Source: Sinorhizobium sojae CCBAU 05684 (GTDB lineage: Bacteria > Pseudomonadota > Alphaproteobacteria > Rhizobiales > Rhizobiaceae). From it: 64,000 bases of DNA. Shown piece by piece: positions 15,912 through 25,026 of the stretch. The translations under genes and the position numbers were made by a program. The stretch covers positions 992,001 to 1,056,000 of the forward strand of contig NZ_CP023068.1 of NCBI RefSeq assembly GCF_002288525.1, read 5' to 3'. Under the pieces are notes generated by a model. The model did no database searches. It had not been told where the DNA came from and saw only the letters and a program-made list of their open reading frames with translations. The first letter of the stretch is position 1. Each line of letters begins with the position of its first letter.

Positions 15912-16822
15912 TCGACGACATTCAGCGTCGAGGAAACGGACGCATAGCGCTCCGTCATCTCCGCGCAGAACTCGGCGAACTCCTCCGGCACGATCGGCGT
16001 GCTGGTGTGGTGGGCAGCGAGCCCCCTGTGCGCCGGCGTGAAGCAGAAGGTGACGGTCACGTCGAAGTCTTCGAGCGCCTCCATCTGGCGGTCGAACCAG
16101 TCCAGGGCGTCCGGCCGGAAGCGATCGGCCCAGGAAAGGCCGGTCCTCACATAAGTGACGCCGAGCTGCTTCATCCACTGGACCGCCTCGTCCAGCCGCG
16201 GGTCCTCGAAATGGAACCATTGCATCAGCCCGATCTCGGGCGTGTGCCTGGAGAATTCCTCGATGGCCGGTTTAGGCGTGCCGTCCTCACGCAGGAGACC
16301 CATGTAGAAATGCCGGTAATAGGAGGAGCCCTCCGCCTCGCGGTGGCGGGTGGTTGCCCCCCAGGCGCTCGGCAGGTCGTAGAGGCTGTACCACTGAATC
16401 CGATCAATCCTGCCCTTGAGCAATTCGACCGTCCTCTTCAACCCCCAAGCCTGCACCTCCTCAGCGCCGAAGGTCGAGACGCCGACCTCGCTCACCCATA
16501 GGGGCAGATCGGTGATGCCGCGAATTTCTTCGATTTTCTGCGGCCATTCGTCGATCTGCCAAAGGTTCCAGTCGAGGGGAAATCCATGCACCGCAACGGC
16601 ATCGACATGGTCGAGCACGCCATAGGATTTCATCAATGCCATGAAATTCGGATCGATCGGCGAAATGCCGCCAAGCACGCGCGTGAGGCCGGGATTCACA
16701 TCGCGGATAGCATCTCCGGCTAGTTTCGCCATATGGGCAAATCGGCTCCAGTCCGGGTCGAGGTCCGGATCCCAATGCGACTTGTTGTTTGGTTCGTTCC
16801 AAATCATGGCGGCTTCGATCAT
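15848..16822 (-). CDS. Beta-xylosidase/cellulase-like glycoside hydrolase (TIM-barrel) protein
   Basis: A 324-aa protein. Near the N-terminus MIWNEPNNKSHWD carries the acid/base Asn-Glu pair of clan-A glycosidases, and LPLWVSEVGVS (about residue 108) holds the likely nucleophile Glu. After residue about 225 the motif starts again with strand-like elements (GVTYVRTGLSWADRF), as though a barrel were rearranged or a second half-domain follows. The final 30 residues lie in the convergent overlap and look poorly conserved, so a frameshift or extended end is possible. Start at 16822 has GGAGG. It follows the phosphatase gene by 2 nt in the ino1 operon. Activity on the cluster product is inferred. 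Confidence 0.7.
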   Translation of the reverse strand: MIEAAMIWNEPNNKSHWDPDLDPDWSRFAHMAKLAGDAIRDVNPGLTRVLGGISPIDPNFMALMKSYGVLDHVDAVAVHGFPLDWNLWQIDEWPQKIEEIRGITDLPLWVSEVGVSTFGAEEVQAWGLKRTVELLKGRIDRIQWYSLYDLPSAWGATTRHREAEGSSYYRHFYMGLLREDGTPKPAIEEFSRHTPEIGLMQWFHFEDPRLDEAVQWMKQLGVTYVRTGLSWADRFRPDALDWFDRQMEALEDFDVTVTFCFTPAHRGLAAHHTSTPIVPEEFAEFCAEMTERYASVSSTLNVVDQSSFSRGTMRSTSLPILPRE

Positions 16823-16824
16823 GG

Positions 16825-17463
16825 TTACCTCCGCGCTGTCAGTAGATGGGCTGTCTCGTCCAGGTTCGGCGCTTCGCGGTTCAACATCAGAAGCTTCAAG
16901 TCGCCGTCGCTTGCCACCACGGCAGAGACGGAGGCCGGCGCGATCTCGAAGCGGGGCCAGGCATCCAACGAAAGGCCAAGCACGTGGCAGACCAGCGACT
17001 TGATGACATCAGCATGGCTGACAAGCGCAATCTTCGTGCCGCCATTTTTCTTTTCGAGCGCCGCGACGAGCTGTGTCACGCGCCGCTGCACATCGAACAT
17101 GGTCTCGCCGCTGGGCGCGCGCACGCGGCTTCTTTCGGAATTCCATTGCCGCCATAGCGGATCGGTATGAAGCGCCTCGAAAGTCTTGCCGGACCAGGCG
17201 CCGAAGTCGACTTCGTCGAGCGCTTCCGTCGTGGTCACTTCGGCAAGGCCGGAGGCGGCGGCAACAGCCCCTGCGGTCTCCCTGGTACGTTTGCGCGGGC
17301 TCGTATAGATCGAGGCAATACCTTCGCAGGCGAGGCGCGCCGCGAGCCGTTCTGCCTGTTTTCTCCCGGCCTCGCCGAGGGGAACATCGGCCGTTCGCCC
17401 GGCGAGGAACTGTCCGATCCGGTCGTGTGCGGCATGGCGCACCAGGAGGAACGTGGTCGTCAC
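16825..17463 (-). CDS. Histidine phosphatase family protein (phosphoglycerate-mutase-like)
   Basis: A 212-aa histidine phosphatase. LLVRHA near the N-terminus has the catalytic Arg9-His10, [15 protein letters not shown] is the conserved helix, [10 protein letters not shown] supplies the phosphate-binding Arg, EVDFGAWSG is typical, and [10 protein letters not shown] has the second catalytic His. It starts at GTG 17463, overlapping the inositol-3-phosphate synthase stop (GTGA). The coupling suggests that it dephosphorylates a pathway intermediate, perhaps inositol 3-phosphate, which is more usually done by IMPase. That substrate is inference. Confidence 0.88.
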   Translation of the reverse strand: MTTTFLLVRHAAHDRIGQFLAGRTADVPLGEAGRKQAERLAARLACEGIASIYTSPRKRTRETAGAVAAASGLAEVTTTEALDEVDFGAWSGKTFEALHTDPLWRQWNSERSRVRAPSGETMFDVQRRVTQLVAALEKKNGGTKIALVSHADVIKSLVCHVLGLSLDAWPRFEIAPASVSAVVASDGDLKLLMLNREAPNLDETAHLLTARR

Positions 17464-18563
17464 TCGGCCGCTCCCAACAGTCCTTCTTCGTCGCTGGCGA
17501 TGAATTCCTCCAGGCGTCGGCGAGCCTCTGCGTCGGTGAATTGCCGTGGCGGGGACTTCATGAAATAGCTCGATGGCGCAATCAGCGGACCGCCAATCTT
17601 CCGGTCGAGCGCAAGCTTGGCGCAGCGCACCGCATCGATGACGACGCCGGCGGAATTGGGCGAATCCCACACTTCGAGCTTCAACTCGATATTGAGGGGA
17701 ACATTGCCGAAGGTGGTGCCCTCGACGCGAATATAGGCGAATTTTCGGTCGGTAAGCCAGGGCACGTGATCGCTCGGGCCGATATGGATGTCGCCGGCGG
17801 CGAGCGGGACATCCAATTGGCTGACCACGGACTGTGTCTTCGAGATCTTCTTCGATTCCAGCCGCTCCCGCTCGAGCATGTTGAGGAAATCCGTGTTGCC
17901 GCCGAAATTGAGCTGGTAGGTCCGGTCGATCTGCACGCCGCGGTCGCGGAAGAGATTGGCGAGCAGGCGATGCACGATGGTCGCGCCGACCTGGCTCTTG
18001 ATATCGTCGCCGATGAGCGGCAGACCGCGTTCGGCAAAGCGCTTCTGCCAGGCGCTGTCGGAGGCGATGAAGACGGGTATGCAATTGATGAAACCGCAAC
18101 CGGCGGCCAGAGCCTGTTCCGCATACCAGCGCGTGGCCGCCTCGGCGCCGACGGGCAGATAGGAAACGAGCACATCCGTTTCGCTCTGCCGCAGGACTTC
18201 CGCAACGTCGACTGCGGGCTGGTCGGATTCTTCGATGTTCTCACGCAGATATCGGCCTATGCCGTCAAGGGTCCGGCCGCGCTGAACGGTCACGCCCGTC
18301 GGAGCGACGTTGGCGAAGCGACAGGTGTTGTTCGGTTCGGCGTAGATCGCATCGGCAACATCCCGGCCCACCTTCGGAGCGGCAACGTCAAATGCCGCGG
18401 CGATTTCGACGTCACTCACATGGTAGCCGCCGAGGGTGACATGCATCAGCCCGGGAACCGGTTCGTCCTCTCTGGCGTTACGATAAAAGGTGAGCCCCTG
18501 AACGAGGGACGAGGCACAATTGCCCACCCCCGCCAAGCCGATCCGAATGGATTTCGATCGCAT
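17460..18563 (-). CDS. ino1: Inositol-3-phosphate synthase
   Basis: A 367-aa enzyme that converts glucose 6-phosphate to 1D-myo-inositol 3-phosphate with NAD. The length fits the short actinobacterial/archaeal form. Seen in sequence: the NAD-binding [15 protein letters not shown] at residues 9-23, [40 protein letters not shown] (about residue 190), the [11 protein letters not shown] loop and the substrate segment SYFMKSPP near the C-terminus. The start at 18563 precedes this domain directly, though an in-frame ATG at 18578 is possible. First gene of the ino1-phosphatase-glycosidase operon, with a GGAAC-type promoter 36 nt upstream. Confidence 0.93.
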   Translation of the reverse strand: MRSKSIRIGLAGVGNCASSLVQGLTFYRNAREDEPVPGLMHVTLGGYHVSDVEIAAAFDVAAPKVGRDVADAIYAEPNNTCRFANVAPTGVTVQRGRTLDGIGRYLRENIEESDQPAVDVAEVLRQSETDVLVSYLPVGAEAATRWYAEQALAAGCGFINCIPVFIASDSAWQKRFAERGLPLIGDDIKSQVGATIVHRLLANLFRDRGVQIDRTYQLNFGGNTDFLNMLERERLESKKISKTQSVVSQLDVPLAAGDIHIGPSDHVPWLTDRKFAYIRVEGTTFGNVPLNIELKLEVWDSPNSAGVVIDAVRCAKLALDRKIGGPLIAPSSYFMKSPPRQFTDAEARRRLEEFIASDEEGLLGAAE

Positions 18564-18598
18564 CTCCGCACTCCGCAAAGCATCTACAATGCTTGCCA

Positions 18599-18623
18599 AA
18601 CCCGCGCACGCTGGATTGGTTCC
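18599..18623 (-). promoter_or_regulatory. RpoE2/EcfG-type promoter for ino1 operon
   Basis: GGAAC (18623-18619), 18 nt, TT (18600-18599) on the minus strand, 36 nt before the ino1 ATG. Confidence 0.72.
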
Positions 18624-18695
18624 TTCCAATTGACACGCACCGCGCGGATCGAATTCCTCCGCTACGCGTTCAAGGCGAACGGGAAAGGCGGTAAG

Positions 18696-20453
18696 ATGCT
18701 GGTTTACGGCGACCCGAAGCGCGCAGAATGCGCTGACGTCCTCTGCGAAGCGATTGCAGAAAGGCTGGCGGAGGTCGCACATCAGCCGCCAGGCCTCGCA
18801 CGGCACATGCGTCTGGTCGGCGTCCTGCTGAACGCCGGCGAACTGGCACAGGGTTTGTCGGATCTCGAGTTCAAGAGCCTTGGTGCCGACGAAGTCTCGC
18901 CCGTGCGGGAAGCGGCCGGAGGTCTGCTTCTCCAGGTTGGGCGCCTTGTCGTCCAATCCTGGCTTCACGATTTCACCTGGCATCCGAGCGACCCCGGCCG
19001 GATGTCCGCCCTTCTGCGGGAGCTTCGGATGCCCGAGGCTCTTTCGATAAAGGAAGCGGAGGGATTTGCCTTTTACGGTCTCTATCCGGAGAGCTACATC
19101 GAGGCGGCAATACGGTCGAGGCTTTCTCCAAACCGGGTCGTGATCGGCATCCGGTCGATCGGCACCAGTCTTTCGGCCGTCGTTTCCGCTGCGATCGGGG
19201 CTAAAGCCCCGGAGACGGTGCGCCCGGTCGGACCGCCTTACCGAAAGCGAATTGCAATCGCTCCCACCCTTTCCCGCCAATTGCTTCGCGACCCGGACGC
19301 CGATTTCGCGATCGTCGACGAGGGCCCCGGCCTTTCCGGCAGTTCGTTCGGCAGCGTTGCTGACTGGCTCGAGGAGCACGCGACCTGTAAGGGGCGCATA
19401 CATTTCTTTCCGGGACACAAAGGGAGCCCTGGGCCCGAGGCCACTCGTCGGCACCAGAGCCGGTGGAAAGCGACCCCGCGGCACGTCGTCGACATGGATG
19501 AGCTCCTCCTTGGGTGCGTTCGGTCCTCACATCGGCTTGCGTCCTGGGTGAGCAACCTTGTCGGCCCGCTCAAACGACCGCTCGAAGATATCTCCTGCGG
19601 CGCCTGGCGGCGCGCCACCACCGGCGACCAGCATGCCTGGCCTCCAACAGATCGGAGATTCGAACGGCGAAAATTCCTCGCGCACACGGCAGAAGGGGCT
19701 TGGCTCGTGAAGTTCGCCGGCCTTGGCGATATCGGCGAGCGGAAGTACGCGAAGGCGCGCCTGCTCGCAGAGGCCGGTTTCACGGCACCGGTCGCAGGGC
19801 TCTGCCATGGCTTTCTGGTTCAGAAGTGGGTGCCGGCACATACTGCGTCGAGAGACCTGCACCGTCCGGAATTCATCGCGCATCTTGGTGAGTACCTCGC
19901 ATTCCGCGCACGCCGTCTGCCACCGCCGAAGAATGGCGGGGCCTCACTGGCCAAGCTGAGCGAGATGACCCTGATGAACACGGAAGAAGCCCTGGGGAGG
20001 GCTTTCGCCAGGGCCGTGAGAGAGCGCGTCGACGATGTTGCGCGTTACGCTGACCTCCTCGTGCGGATCGATACCGACAATCGGCTCCACCCCTGGGAAT
20101 GGCTCAAGGCGGGGGAAAGGGGTTACCTCAAGGCCGATGCGCTCGACCACAGCGAAGGCCACGATCTCGTCGGCGCGCAGGACGTGGTATGGGACATAGC
20201 GGGCGCGGCAATCGAGTTCGACCTGTCACCGGGAGAAGCGGCAAACCTGCGCGCAGCTGTTTCTGACGGCTGCTTGCATGCCGTGAACGCGGAACTGCAG
20301 AGTGTCTTCGAAATCTTCTATCTGGCCTTCCAGATCGGTCTTTGGACTTCTGCCAGAAAGTCTGCGTCAGCGGACGAAGCATCCCGGCTGGAGGCGGTCG
20401 CTTCACGCTACGTGAATTGCCTCCGGCAACGTACATTGGAGGTCGCGGACTGA
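18696..20453 (+). CDS. Fusion of a phosphoribosyltransferase-fold domain and an APH-like kinase domain
   Basis: A 585-aa protein I do not recognise as a named family. The N-terminal half looks like a type I phosphoribosyltransferase fold: [16 protein letters not shown] (about residues 148-163) and the PRPP-loop-like [18 protein letters not shown] (about 202-219). The C-terminal half resembles a small-molecule kinase of the aminoglycoside-phosphotransferase type: WLVKFAGLG with its Lys (about 335-343) and [14 protein letters not shown] (about 493-506) as a putative metal-binding Asp. Start at 18696 is preceded by GGGAAAGGCGG; an in-frame TTG at 18630 is an alternative. It is divergent from ino1 and convergent with the Gfo/Idh/MocA gene. 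Phosphorylation of an inositol or sugar is possible but unproven. Confidence 0.78.
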   Translation: MLVYGDPKRAECADVLCEAIAERLAEVAHQPPGLARHMRLVGVLLNAGELAQGLSDLEFKSLGADEVSPVREAAGGLLLQVGRLVVQSWLHDFTWHPSDPGRMSALLRELRMPEALSIKEAEGFAFYGLYPESYIEAAIRSRLSPNRVVIGIRSIGTSLSAVVSAAIGAKAPETVRPVGPPYRKRIAIAPTLSRQLLRDPDADFAIVDEGPGLSGSSFGSVADWLEEHATCKGRIHFFPGHKGSPGPEATRRHQSRWKATPRHVVDMDELLLGCVRSSHRLASWVSNLVGPLKRPLEDISCGAWRRATTGDQHAWPPTDRRFERRKFLAHTAEGAWLVKFAGLGDIGERKYAKARLLAEAGFTAPVAGLCHGFLVQKWVPAHTASRDLHRPEFIAHLGEYLAFRARRLPPPKNGGASLAKLSEMTLMNTEEALGRAFARAVRERVDDVARYADLLVRIDTDNRLHPWEWLKAGERGYLKADALDHSEGHDLVGAQDVVWDIAGAAIEFDLSPGEAANLRAAVSDGCLHAVNAELQSVFEIFYLAFQIGLWTSARKSASADEASRLEAVASRYVNCLRQRTLEVAD

Positions 20454-20472
20454 GCCCAAGGCTGCGGAGCGC

Positions 20473-21480
20473 CTATCGTCCGTAAATTATATCGAGCACT
20501 GCAGCGACAGTCGCGAAATTCCCGCAGTCGGGGTCGAAGGCCTCTGCTGCGGCGAGCCGTTCAGCCCAGGCGGCGGCGGCGCGTCCACACCAGGCATCCG
20601 GCGGCGACGCCAGGACTTGCCGTTGCGTGCCGCGGTGAAGTTCGGCCGTGAAGTCGAGGAAAGAGCCATTCACGTTGCGGAAGCTCGTACCCCCCCGGGT
20701 ACCGTAGAAGTCGGCGCCGATTACGGCGTCACAGCCTGCGTGCAATTGCCACGAGCAAGCGATCCGGGCGACAACACCGTTGGCCAGTTCGAGCGTTGCG
20801 ACCGCGTAGTCCTCTACTTCATTGCCGTCTCGAAGAATGCGCGATCCCCTCGAATACAGCCTGCTTTCGACGCGAACGACATCCGGAAAGCCTAGGGTCC
20901 AAAGGACGAGGTCCACGAGGTGCACGCCGAGATCCATGACGCATCCGCCGCCGGACAACGCCTTGTCGTAGAACCATGGCTTGCCGGGACCATAGGCGTT
21001 GTGGAAGACGAGATCGACGGCATAAACAGTGCCGAGTTCGCCTGAGACGATCAGATCGCGAATCTGCCGCATGCCTTCGGTTTGGCGATAGGACAGGTCG
21101 ACGCCGAGCAGCCTGTCCGCGCGTCGCGCTGCCTCGACGACGGCGATGCACTCGTCGTGCGAACGGCCGAGCGGCTTTTGGCAGAACACCGCGAGGCCCT
21201 GCTCCAGGGCCATGATCGATTGCGCCGCGTGGAGCGCGCTCGGCGTCGCGATCACGACACCGTCGAGTTCCTGGTCGAGCAGCCCTTCGAGCGATGCTGC
21301 GACCGTTGCTTCCGGCGCCAGTTCGCGTGCCGCCGCCACCATTTCGGGGGAGGGATCGGCGATAACGGCTGGCTCGACGGCGCCGCATTCGACGATCGCC
21401 CTCATCCGGTCGAGGCCGATCCAGCCAACGCCCAGGAAGCCGACACGGGGGCGGGCTTGAACCAGGATTGCGTCAGGCAT
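20473..21480 (-). CDS. Gfo/Idh/MocA family NAD(P)-dependent oxidoreductase
   Basis: A 335-aa protein of the glucose-fructose oxidoreductase/inositol dehydrogenase family. The N-terminal Rossmann motif is RVGFLGVGWIG, AVFCQKPLG holds the catalytic Lys of the conserved EKP-like motif (here QKP, an atypical first residue), and GGGCVMDLGVHLVDLVLW supplies the conserved Asp-x-x-x-His. It probably oxidises or reduces a ring hydroxyl of an inositol or sugar. Its start overlaps the stop of the dehydrogenase gene by 8 nt, making a two-gene operon. Confidence 0.88.
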   Translation of the reverse strand: MPDAILVQARPRVGFLGVGWIGLDRMRAIVECGAVEPAVIADPSPEMVAAARELAPEATVAASLEGLLDQELDGVVIATPSALHAAQSIMALEQGLAVFCQKPLGRSHDECIAVVEAARRADRLLGVDLSYRQTEGMRQIRDLIVSGELGTVYAVDLVFHNAYGPGKPWFYDKALSGGGCVMDLGVHLVDLVLWTLGFPDVVRVESRLYSRGSRILRDGNEVEDYAVATLELANGVVARIACSWQLHAGCDAVIGADFYGTRGGTSFRNVNGSFLDFTAELHRGTQRQVLASPPDAWCGRAAAAWAERLAAAEAFDPDCGNFATVAAVLDIIYGR

Positions 21481-22465
21481 CGCAGATCACCAGCGCCTTG
21501 ATGAAACCTTCGGGGCGATCCCGGGTCATGTCCAATGCCGCACCGAGCTGCTCGAGCGGGAAGCGGTGGGTGAAGAGTGGCGAGGGCGACAGGCGGCCGG
21601 CAGCGGTCGCATCGATCGCTTCGGATATGCCGCGCATATAGACGGCCGGATCGCGTTCATGCGCGTTGATCACATCGAGGCCGCGCCAGTTCCAGAGCTG
21701 CATGTTCACTTGGCGAGGGCCATCCTGATGATATCCGGCCACGATCAGGCGGCCGCGTTCTTTCGTCAGTTCTCCCGCAAGATCGAGCGGCCATTGCTTC
21801 CCGGTCGCCTCGACGACGCAGTCGCAGAACTGCCCCCCGGTTAGATCCTTCACCTTCTCGATGATCTGCCAGTGATCGTCCATGGGGATTGCCTCACTGG
21901 CGCCCGCTCGCTTCGCCGCGGCCAGTGAGAATGGCCGGCGGGAAATGGCGATCACCCGCGCCCCTGCCGCATTTGCGAGTTCGGTGAGGAGAATGCCGAG
22001 AAAGCCGATGCCGATGATTGCGATTGTCTCCCCCGATTCGATCCGGCTGCGGCGGAAAATGTTGAAGGCGCAACCGAGGGGCTCACCAGGAAAGGGCTGA
22101 GCGGAAAGTTTCGCAGGCAATCGGGCGATCGCCGTCTGCTCGGCGATGTCGTGGGTCGCATAGGCATGGTAGGAGAGGGCGGCGACCCGATCCCCGACCC
22201 TGAAGCCGTCGACCTCCTCACCGATCGCATCGATGATGCCCCATCCCTCGTGCCCGAGCGCCCCCGGTTCGGTGGGAAAGTTCATCCAATCTGGCCCGGA
22301 CCAGGGTACGAGGTTGGAGGCGCAGACTCCGCAACCCTCCAGCCTGACACGCACTTGCCTTGGGCCGGGCTGCGGCAGCGGAAGCGTCTCGATCCGGACG
22401 GTGCCCGGGCCGGTAACGACGGCGGCCGACATCGTATCGCCCTCTGCCTTCATGGAGATGTTCAT
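21473..22465 (-). CDS. Medium-chain zinc alcohol dehydrogenase family protein
   Basis: A 330-aa MDR-superfamily dehydrogenase. Catalytic zinc ligands are suggested by GCGVCASN and GALGHEGWG. The Rossmann segment IAIIGIGFLGILLTELA follows near residue 150. The four-Cys structural zinc lobe seen in many alcohol dehydrogenases is missing between residues 75 and 115. GGAGGAGG lies just before the ATG at 22465. Coupled to the Gfo/Idh/MocA gene. Working with Ino1, the pair could convert an inositol to a ketose or amino precursor, but this is inference. Confidence 0.87.
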   Translation of the reverse strand: MNISMKAEGDTMSAAVVTGPGTVRIETLPLPQPGPRQVRVRLEGCGVCASNLVPWSGPDWMNFPTEPGALGHEGWGIIDAIGEEVDGFRVGDRVAALSYHAYATHDIAEQTAIARLPAKLSAQPFPGEPLGCAFNIFRRSRIESGETIAIIGIGFLGILLTELANAAGARVIAISRRPFSLAAAKRAGASEAIPMDDHWQIIEKVKDLTGGQFCDCVVEATGKQWPLDLAGELTKERGRLIVAGYHQDGPRQVNMQLWNWRGLDVINAHERDPAVYMRGISEAIDATAAGRLSPSPLFTHRFPLEQLGAALDMTRDRPEGFIKALVICDA

Positions 22466-22629
22466 CCCTGCCTCCTCCTACGGTTAAACTCGGCAGACCG
22501 GCGGGACGGCGGCTCGCGAAAAGGAAGCCCCGATCGCGTGCGTGCCGCATCATGCTGTAGAATGGCATTCGGTCGCCCTCGCGCCGTTAACTTCATCTTT
22601 CCGGCTTTTGTTCCTGCCTCAGCCGCGAC

Positions 22630-22655
22630 GGAACATCCTGCGCGAGAAGTCCGTT
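22630..22655 (+). promoter_or_regulatory. RpoE2/EcfG-type promoter, plus-strand half of a divergent pair
   Basis: GGAAC (22630-22634), 19 nt, TT (22654-22655). Faces the epimerase operon. It overlaps a mirror-image site on the other strand. Confidence 0.5.
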
Positions 22656-22657
22656 CC
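22632..22657 (-). promoter_or_regulatory. RpoE2/EcfG-type promoter for the dehydrogenase operon
   Basis: GGAAC (22657-22653), 19 nt, TT (22633-22632) on the minus strand, facing the dehydrogenase gene that starts at 22465. The leader would be about 160 nt. Confidence 0.5.
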
Positions 22658-22698
22658 CTTCGTTGGAATGTGAGAAGTCGAAGCCACCCAAGGCTAAG

Positions 22699-22731
22699 TA
22701 GAAGTCTTAGAAGAAGTCATAGAAGAAGGAA
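22699..22731 (+). repeat. Three imperfect AGAAG-rich direct repeats next to a promoter
   Basis: TAGAAGTCT (22699-22707), TAGAAGAAGTCA (22708-22719) and TAGAAGAAGGAA (22720-22731) follow one another directly. The last runs into the GGAAC of the promoter at 22728. They could bind a regulator or be simple slippage repeats. Confidence 0.6.
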
Positions 22732-22752
22732 CATTTGCCGCGCACGTAGGTT
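22728..22752 (+). promoter_or_regulatory. RpoE2/EcfG-type promoter for the epimerase-glycosyltransferase operon
   Basis: GGAAC (22728-22732), 18 nt, TT (22751-22752), 47 nt before the ATG at 22799. The best-placed promoter for the eight-gene operon 22799-31336. The 333-nt region 22466-22798 holds this and the divergent pair. Confidence 0.7.
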
Positions 22753-22798
22753 GGAAGCTTTGTTCCACCATCTCTGATGAGTCCTAATCAGGTGCGAT

Positions 22799-23905
22799 AT
22801 GGCAAAAGTGCTAGTTACTGGCGGTTGCGGATTCATCGGCCGCCACGTGGTCGAGGAGCTTCTTTCAAGACGTTATGACGTGCGCGTCCTGGACGCACTC
22901 AACGCACAGGTCCATGCGGACGCGCATGTTGCCATGCCCGACGGCGTCGATATGCGATATGCTGACATTCGCGATGCGGATGCTGTTAGAAGCGCCCTGA
23001 GGGGCGTCGACTCCGTCATTCATCTTGCGGCCGAAGTTGGCGTTGGCCAATCAATGTACGAGATCGCCCGCTATGTGGGCGTCAACGATCTCGGCACGGC
23101 AATCCTCCTCGAGGCGATGATCGAAATGCCCGTCCGGCGAATTGTCGTCGCATCGTCCATGAGCGTCTATGGAGAGGGGCTCTACCAGACGGCAGTGGGC
23201 GAACGACTGCAACAAGTCCGCCGATCGCAGGGCCGGGTCAAGGGCGGCGCCTGGGACCCGGTCGGGCCGAAAGGAGAGCGTTTGAGTCCCGTGCCGACCG
23301 ACGAGCAGAAGCCGGTCGATCTCGCGTCGATCTATGCGCTGACGAAATACGCCCAGGAACGACAGGTGCTGATCTTCGGCGAAGCCTACGGGATCGAAGC
23401 GGTGGCATTGCGGCTCTTCAACGTTTTCGGTGCCGGTCAGGCACTCTCCAATCCCTATACCGGCGTACTCGCCAATTTCGCTTCGCGGCTGGCCAATGGC
23501 CAGGCGCCGATGGTCTTCGAAGACGGTCTGCAAAGGCGGGACTTCGTTCATGTCCGCGATGTGGCGAGCGCCTTTCGGTTGGCGCTGGAGCGGCAGCAGA
23601 CGGCAGGCCACGTCATCAACATAGGCAGCGGACAAGCCTATGCGATCGCCGACGTCGCGCGGATGCTCGCAGATGCAATGGGTGTTCCCGAACTCGAGCC
23701 GGAGATCTTGAACAAGGGGCGTTCCGGCGACATCCGACATTGCTTCGCCGACATAGCCAAGGCGCGTGACCTCATCGGTTTCGAGCCGGTCCGAAAGCTG
23801 GAGAATTCACTTGCGGACTTCGTCGGTTGGGTTCGCAGCGTCGCCGCCGTTGACCGTGGCGCCGAGATGAAGCGGCACCTGGAGACGCGGGGGCTGGTGA
23901 TATGA
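22799..23905 (+). CDS. NAD-dependent sugar epimerase/dehydratase (dTDP-L-rhamnose 4-epimerase/UDP-glucose 4-epimerase-like)
   Basis: A 368-aa extended short-chain dehydrogenase. GGCGFIGRH at residues 8-16 binds NAD, SSMSVYGEG supplies the catalytic Ser region, and YALTKYAQE has the Tyr-x-x-x-Lys pair. An insert of about 45 residues between these two motifs (rich in Arg and Gly) resembles that of dTDP-rhamnose 4-epimerase-like proteins. RDFVHVRDVASAF is the usual C-terminal contact. The next gene starts 4 nt inside it. It probably makes a nucleotide sugar for the downstream glycosyltransferases. Confidence 0.88.
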   Translation: MAKVLVTGGCGFIGRHVVEELLSRRYDVRVLDALNAQVHADAHVAMPDGVDMRYADIRDADAVRSALRGVDSVIHLAAEVGVGQSMYEIARYVGVNDLGTAILLEAMIEMPVRRIVVASSMSVYGEGLYQTAVGERLQQVRRSQGRVKGGAWDPVGPKGERLSPVPTDEQKPVDLASIYALTKYAQERQVLIFGEAYGIEAVALRLFNVFGAGQALSNPYTGVLANFASRLANGQAPMVFEDGLQRRDFVHVRDVASAFRLALERQQTAGHVINIGSGQAYAIADVARMLADAMGVPELEPEILNKGRSGDIRHCFADIAKARDLIGFEPVRKLENSLADFVGWVRSVAAVDRGAEMKRHLETRGLVI

Positions 23906-25026
23906 ACGATAGATCTCCGCATCACAGAAGGCCGGGCCTTGCGACGCCCGCTTTGGCTCGGAAGGCGAAAGCCATCGTGGTCGTCGGCGGTAGCGGCTTT
24001 ATCGGCTGCAACCTGGCAGACAGCTTTCTGCGGGAGGGCGAGGATGTCGTCGTTCTTGACAATCTGAGCCGCGCCGGCGTGGAGAGCAACCTGGACTGGC
24101 TCGTTGGAAATCATGGCCGTAGCGTGCATCCAGCGATCGCGGATATCCGCGACCTGGGCGCGATAGAGCCCATTCTCAAGGACGCCAAGGCGATCTTTCA
24201 TCTTGCGGCGCAGACCGCAGTCACGACCAGTCTGCAGCAGCCGATCGCCGATTTCGAGACGAATGCCATGGGCACGATCAACGTACTCGAGGCAGCGCGT
24301 CGGTCTGGTCGGCGGCTGCCCGTCATCTTTGCCAGCACCAACAAAGTCTACGGCACGCTCGAAGATATGAGGCTGCGTGAGGCGGGAGATCGCTATGTGC
24401 CGGCCGACGAAACCGTGCGAAGCCTCGGTGTGAGCGAGGCGCAGCCGCTGAACTTCCGAACACCCTATGGCTGCTCGAAAGGGGTCGCGGATCAGTACGT
24501 GCTTGACTATGCAAGATCCTATGGACTCGCGGCGGCGGTGCTGCGGATGAGCTGCGTCTACGGCCCCCGGCAGTTCGGTACAGAAGACCAGGGGTGGGTG
24601 GCGCATTTCCTCATTCGCGCGCTCGCGGGCGAGCCGATATCGATCTATGGCGACGGCAAGCAGGTTCGCGATATTCTGCATGTCGGCGATGCCGTCGCCG
24701 CCTACCGGGCGGTGCTGAAGTCCATCGATCGGCTCGGCGGCTGCGCTTTCAACCTTGGTGGCGGTCCGGACAACGCGGTCAGCCTCAATGAAGTCCTTCA
24801 TGAGATCGAGCTCTTGATGAGCCGTCCGGTGGCAACGGTCGGCAGCGACTGGCGCGCAGGCGATCAATTGTTTTTCGTCGCCGACACACGGGCTCTCGAA
24901 AAAGCGGTGGGCTGGAAAGCGCGTATCGACTGGCGTACGGGCCTGCGGGACCTGCATTCTTGGCTGATCCAGGATTGGGCCGAGGCCAGTCTGATGAAGC
25001 ATGGATCGAGGAGGGTCATTGCATGA
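23902..25026 (+). CDS. NAD-dependent sugar epimerase (CDP-tyvelose/paratose 2-epimerase-like)
   Basis: A 374-aa extended short-chain dehydrogenase with VVGGSGFIGCNL (about residues 30-41), LDNLSRAGVESNLDWL as in tyvelose epimerases, FASTNKVYG and YGCSKGVADQYV (Tyr-x-x-x-Lys). The N-terminal 25 residues are an extra basic segment. It is translationally coupled on both sides (ATGA overlaps). The exact sugar is not readable from sequence. Confidence 0.86.
   Translation: MNDRSPHHRRPGLATPALARKAKAIVVVGGSGFIGCNLADSFLREGEDVVVLDNLSRAGVESNLDWLVGNHGRSVHPAIADIRDLGAIEPILKDAKAIFHLAAQTAVTTSLQQPIADFETNAMGTINVLEAARRSGRRLPVIFASTNKVYGTLEDMRLREAGDRYVPADETVRSLGVSEAQPLNFRTPYGCSKGVADQYVLDYARSYGLAAAVLRMSCVYGPRQFGTEDQGWVAHFLIRALAGEPISIYGDGKQVRDILHVGDAVAAYRAVLKSIDRLGGCAFNLGGGPDNAVSLNEVLHEIELLMSRPVATVGSDWRAGDQLFFVADTRALEKAVGWKARIDWRTGLRDLHSWLIQDWAEASLMKHGSRRVIA

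Noticed and set aside
17073..18695. N-terminal part of a very long plus-strand frame (1126 aa)
   Set aside because: It runs opposite ino1 and the phosphatase gene; only the part after about 18630/18696 has protein-like content.
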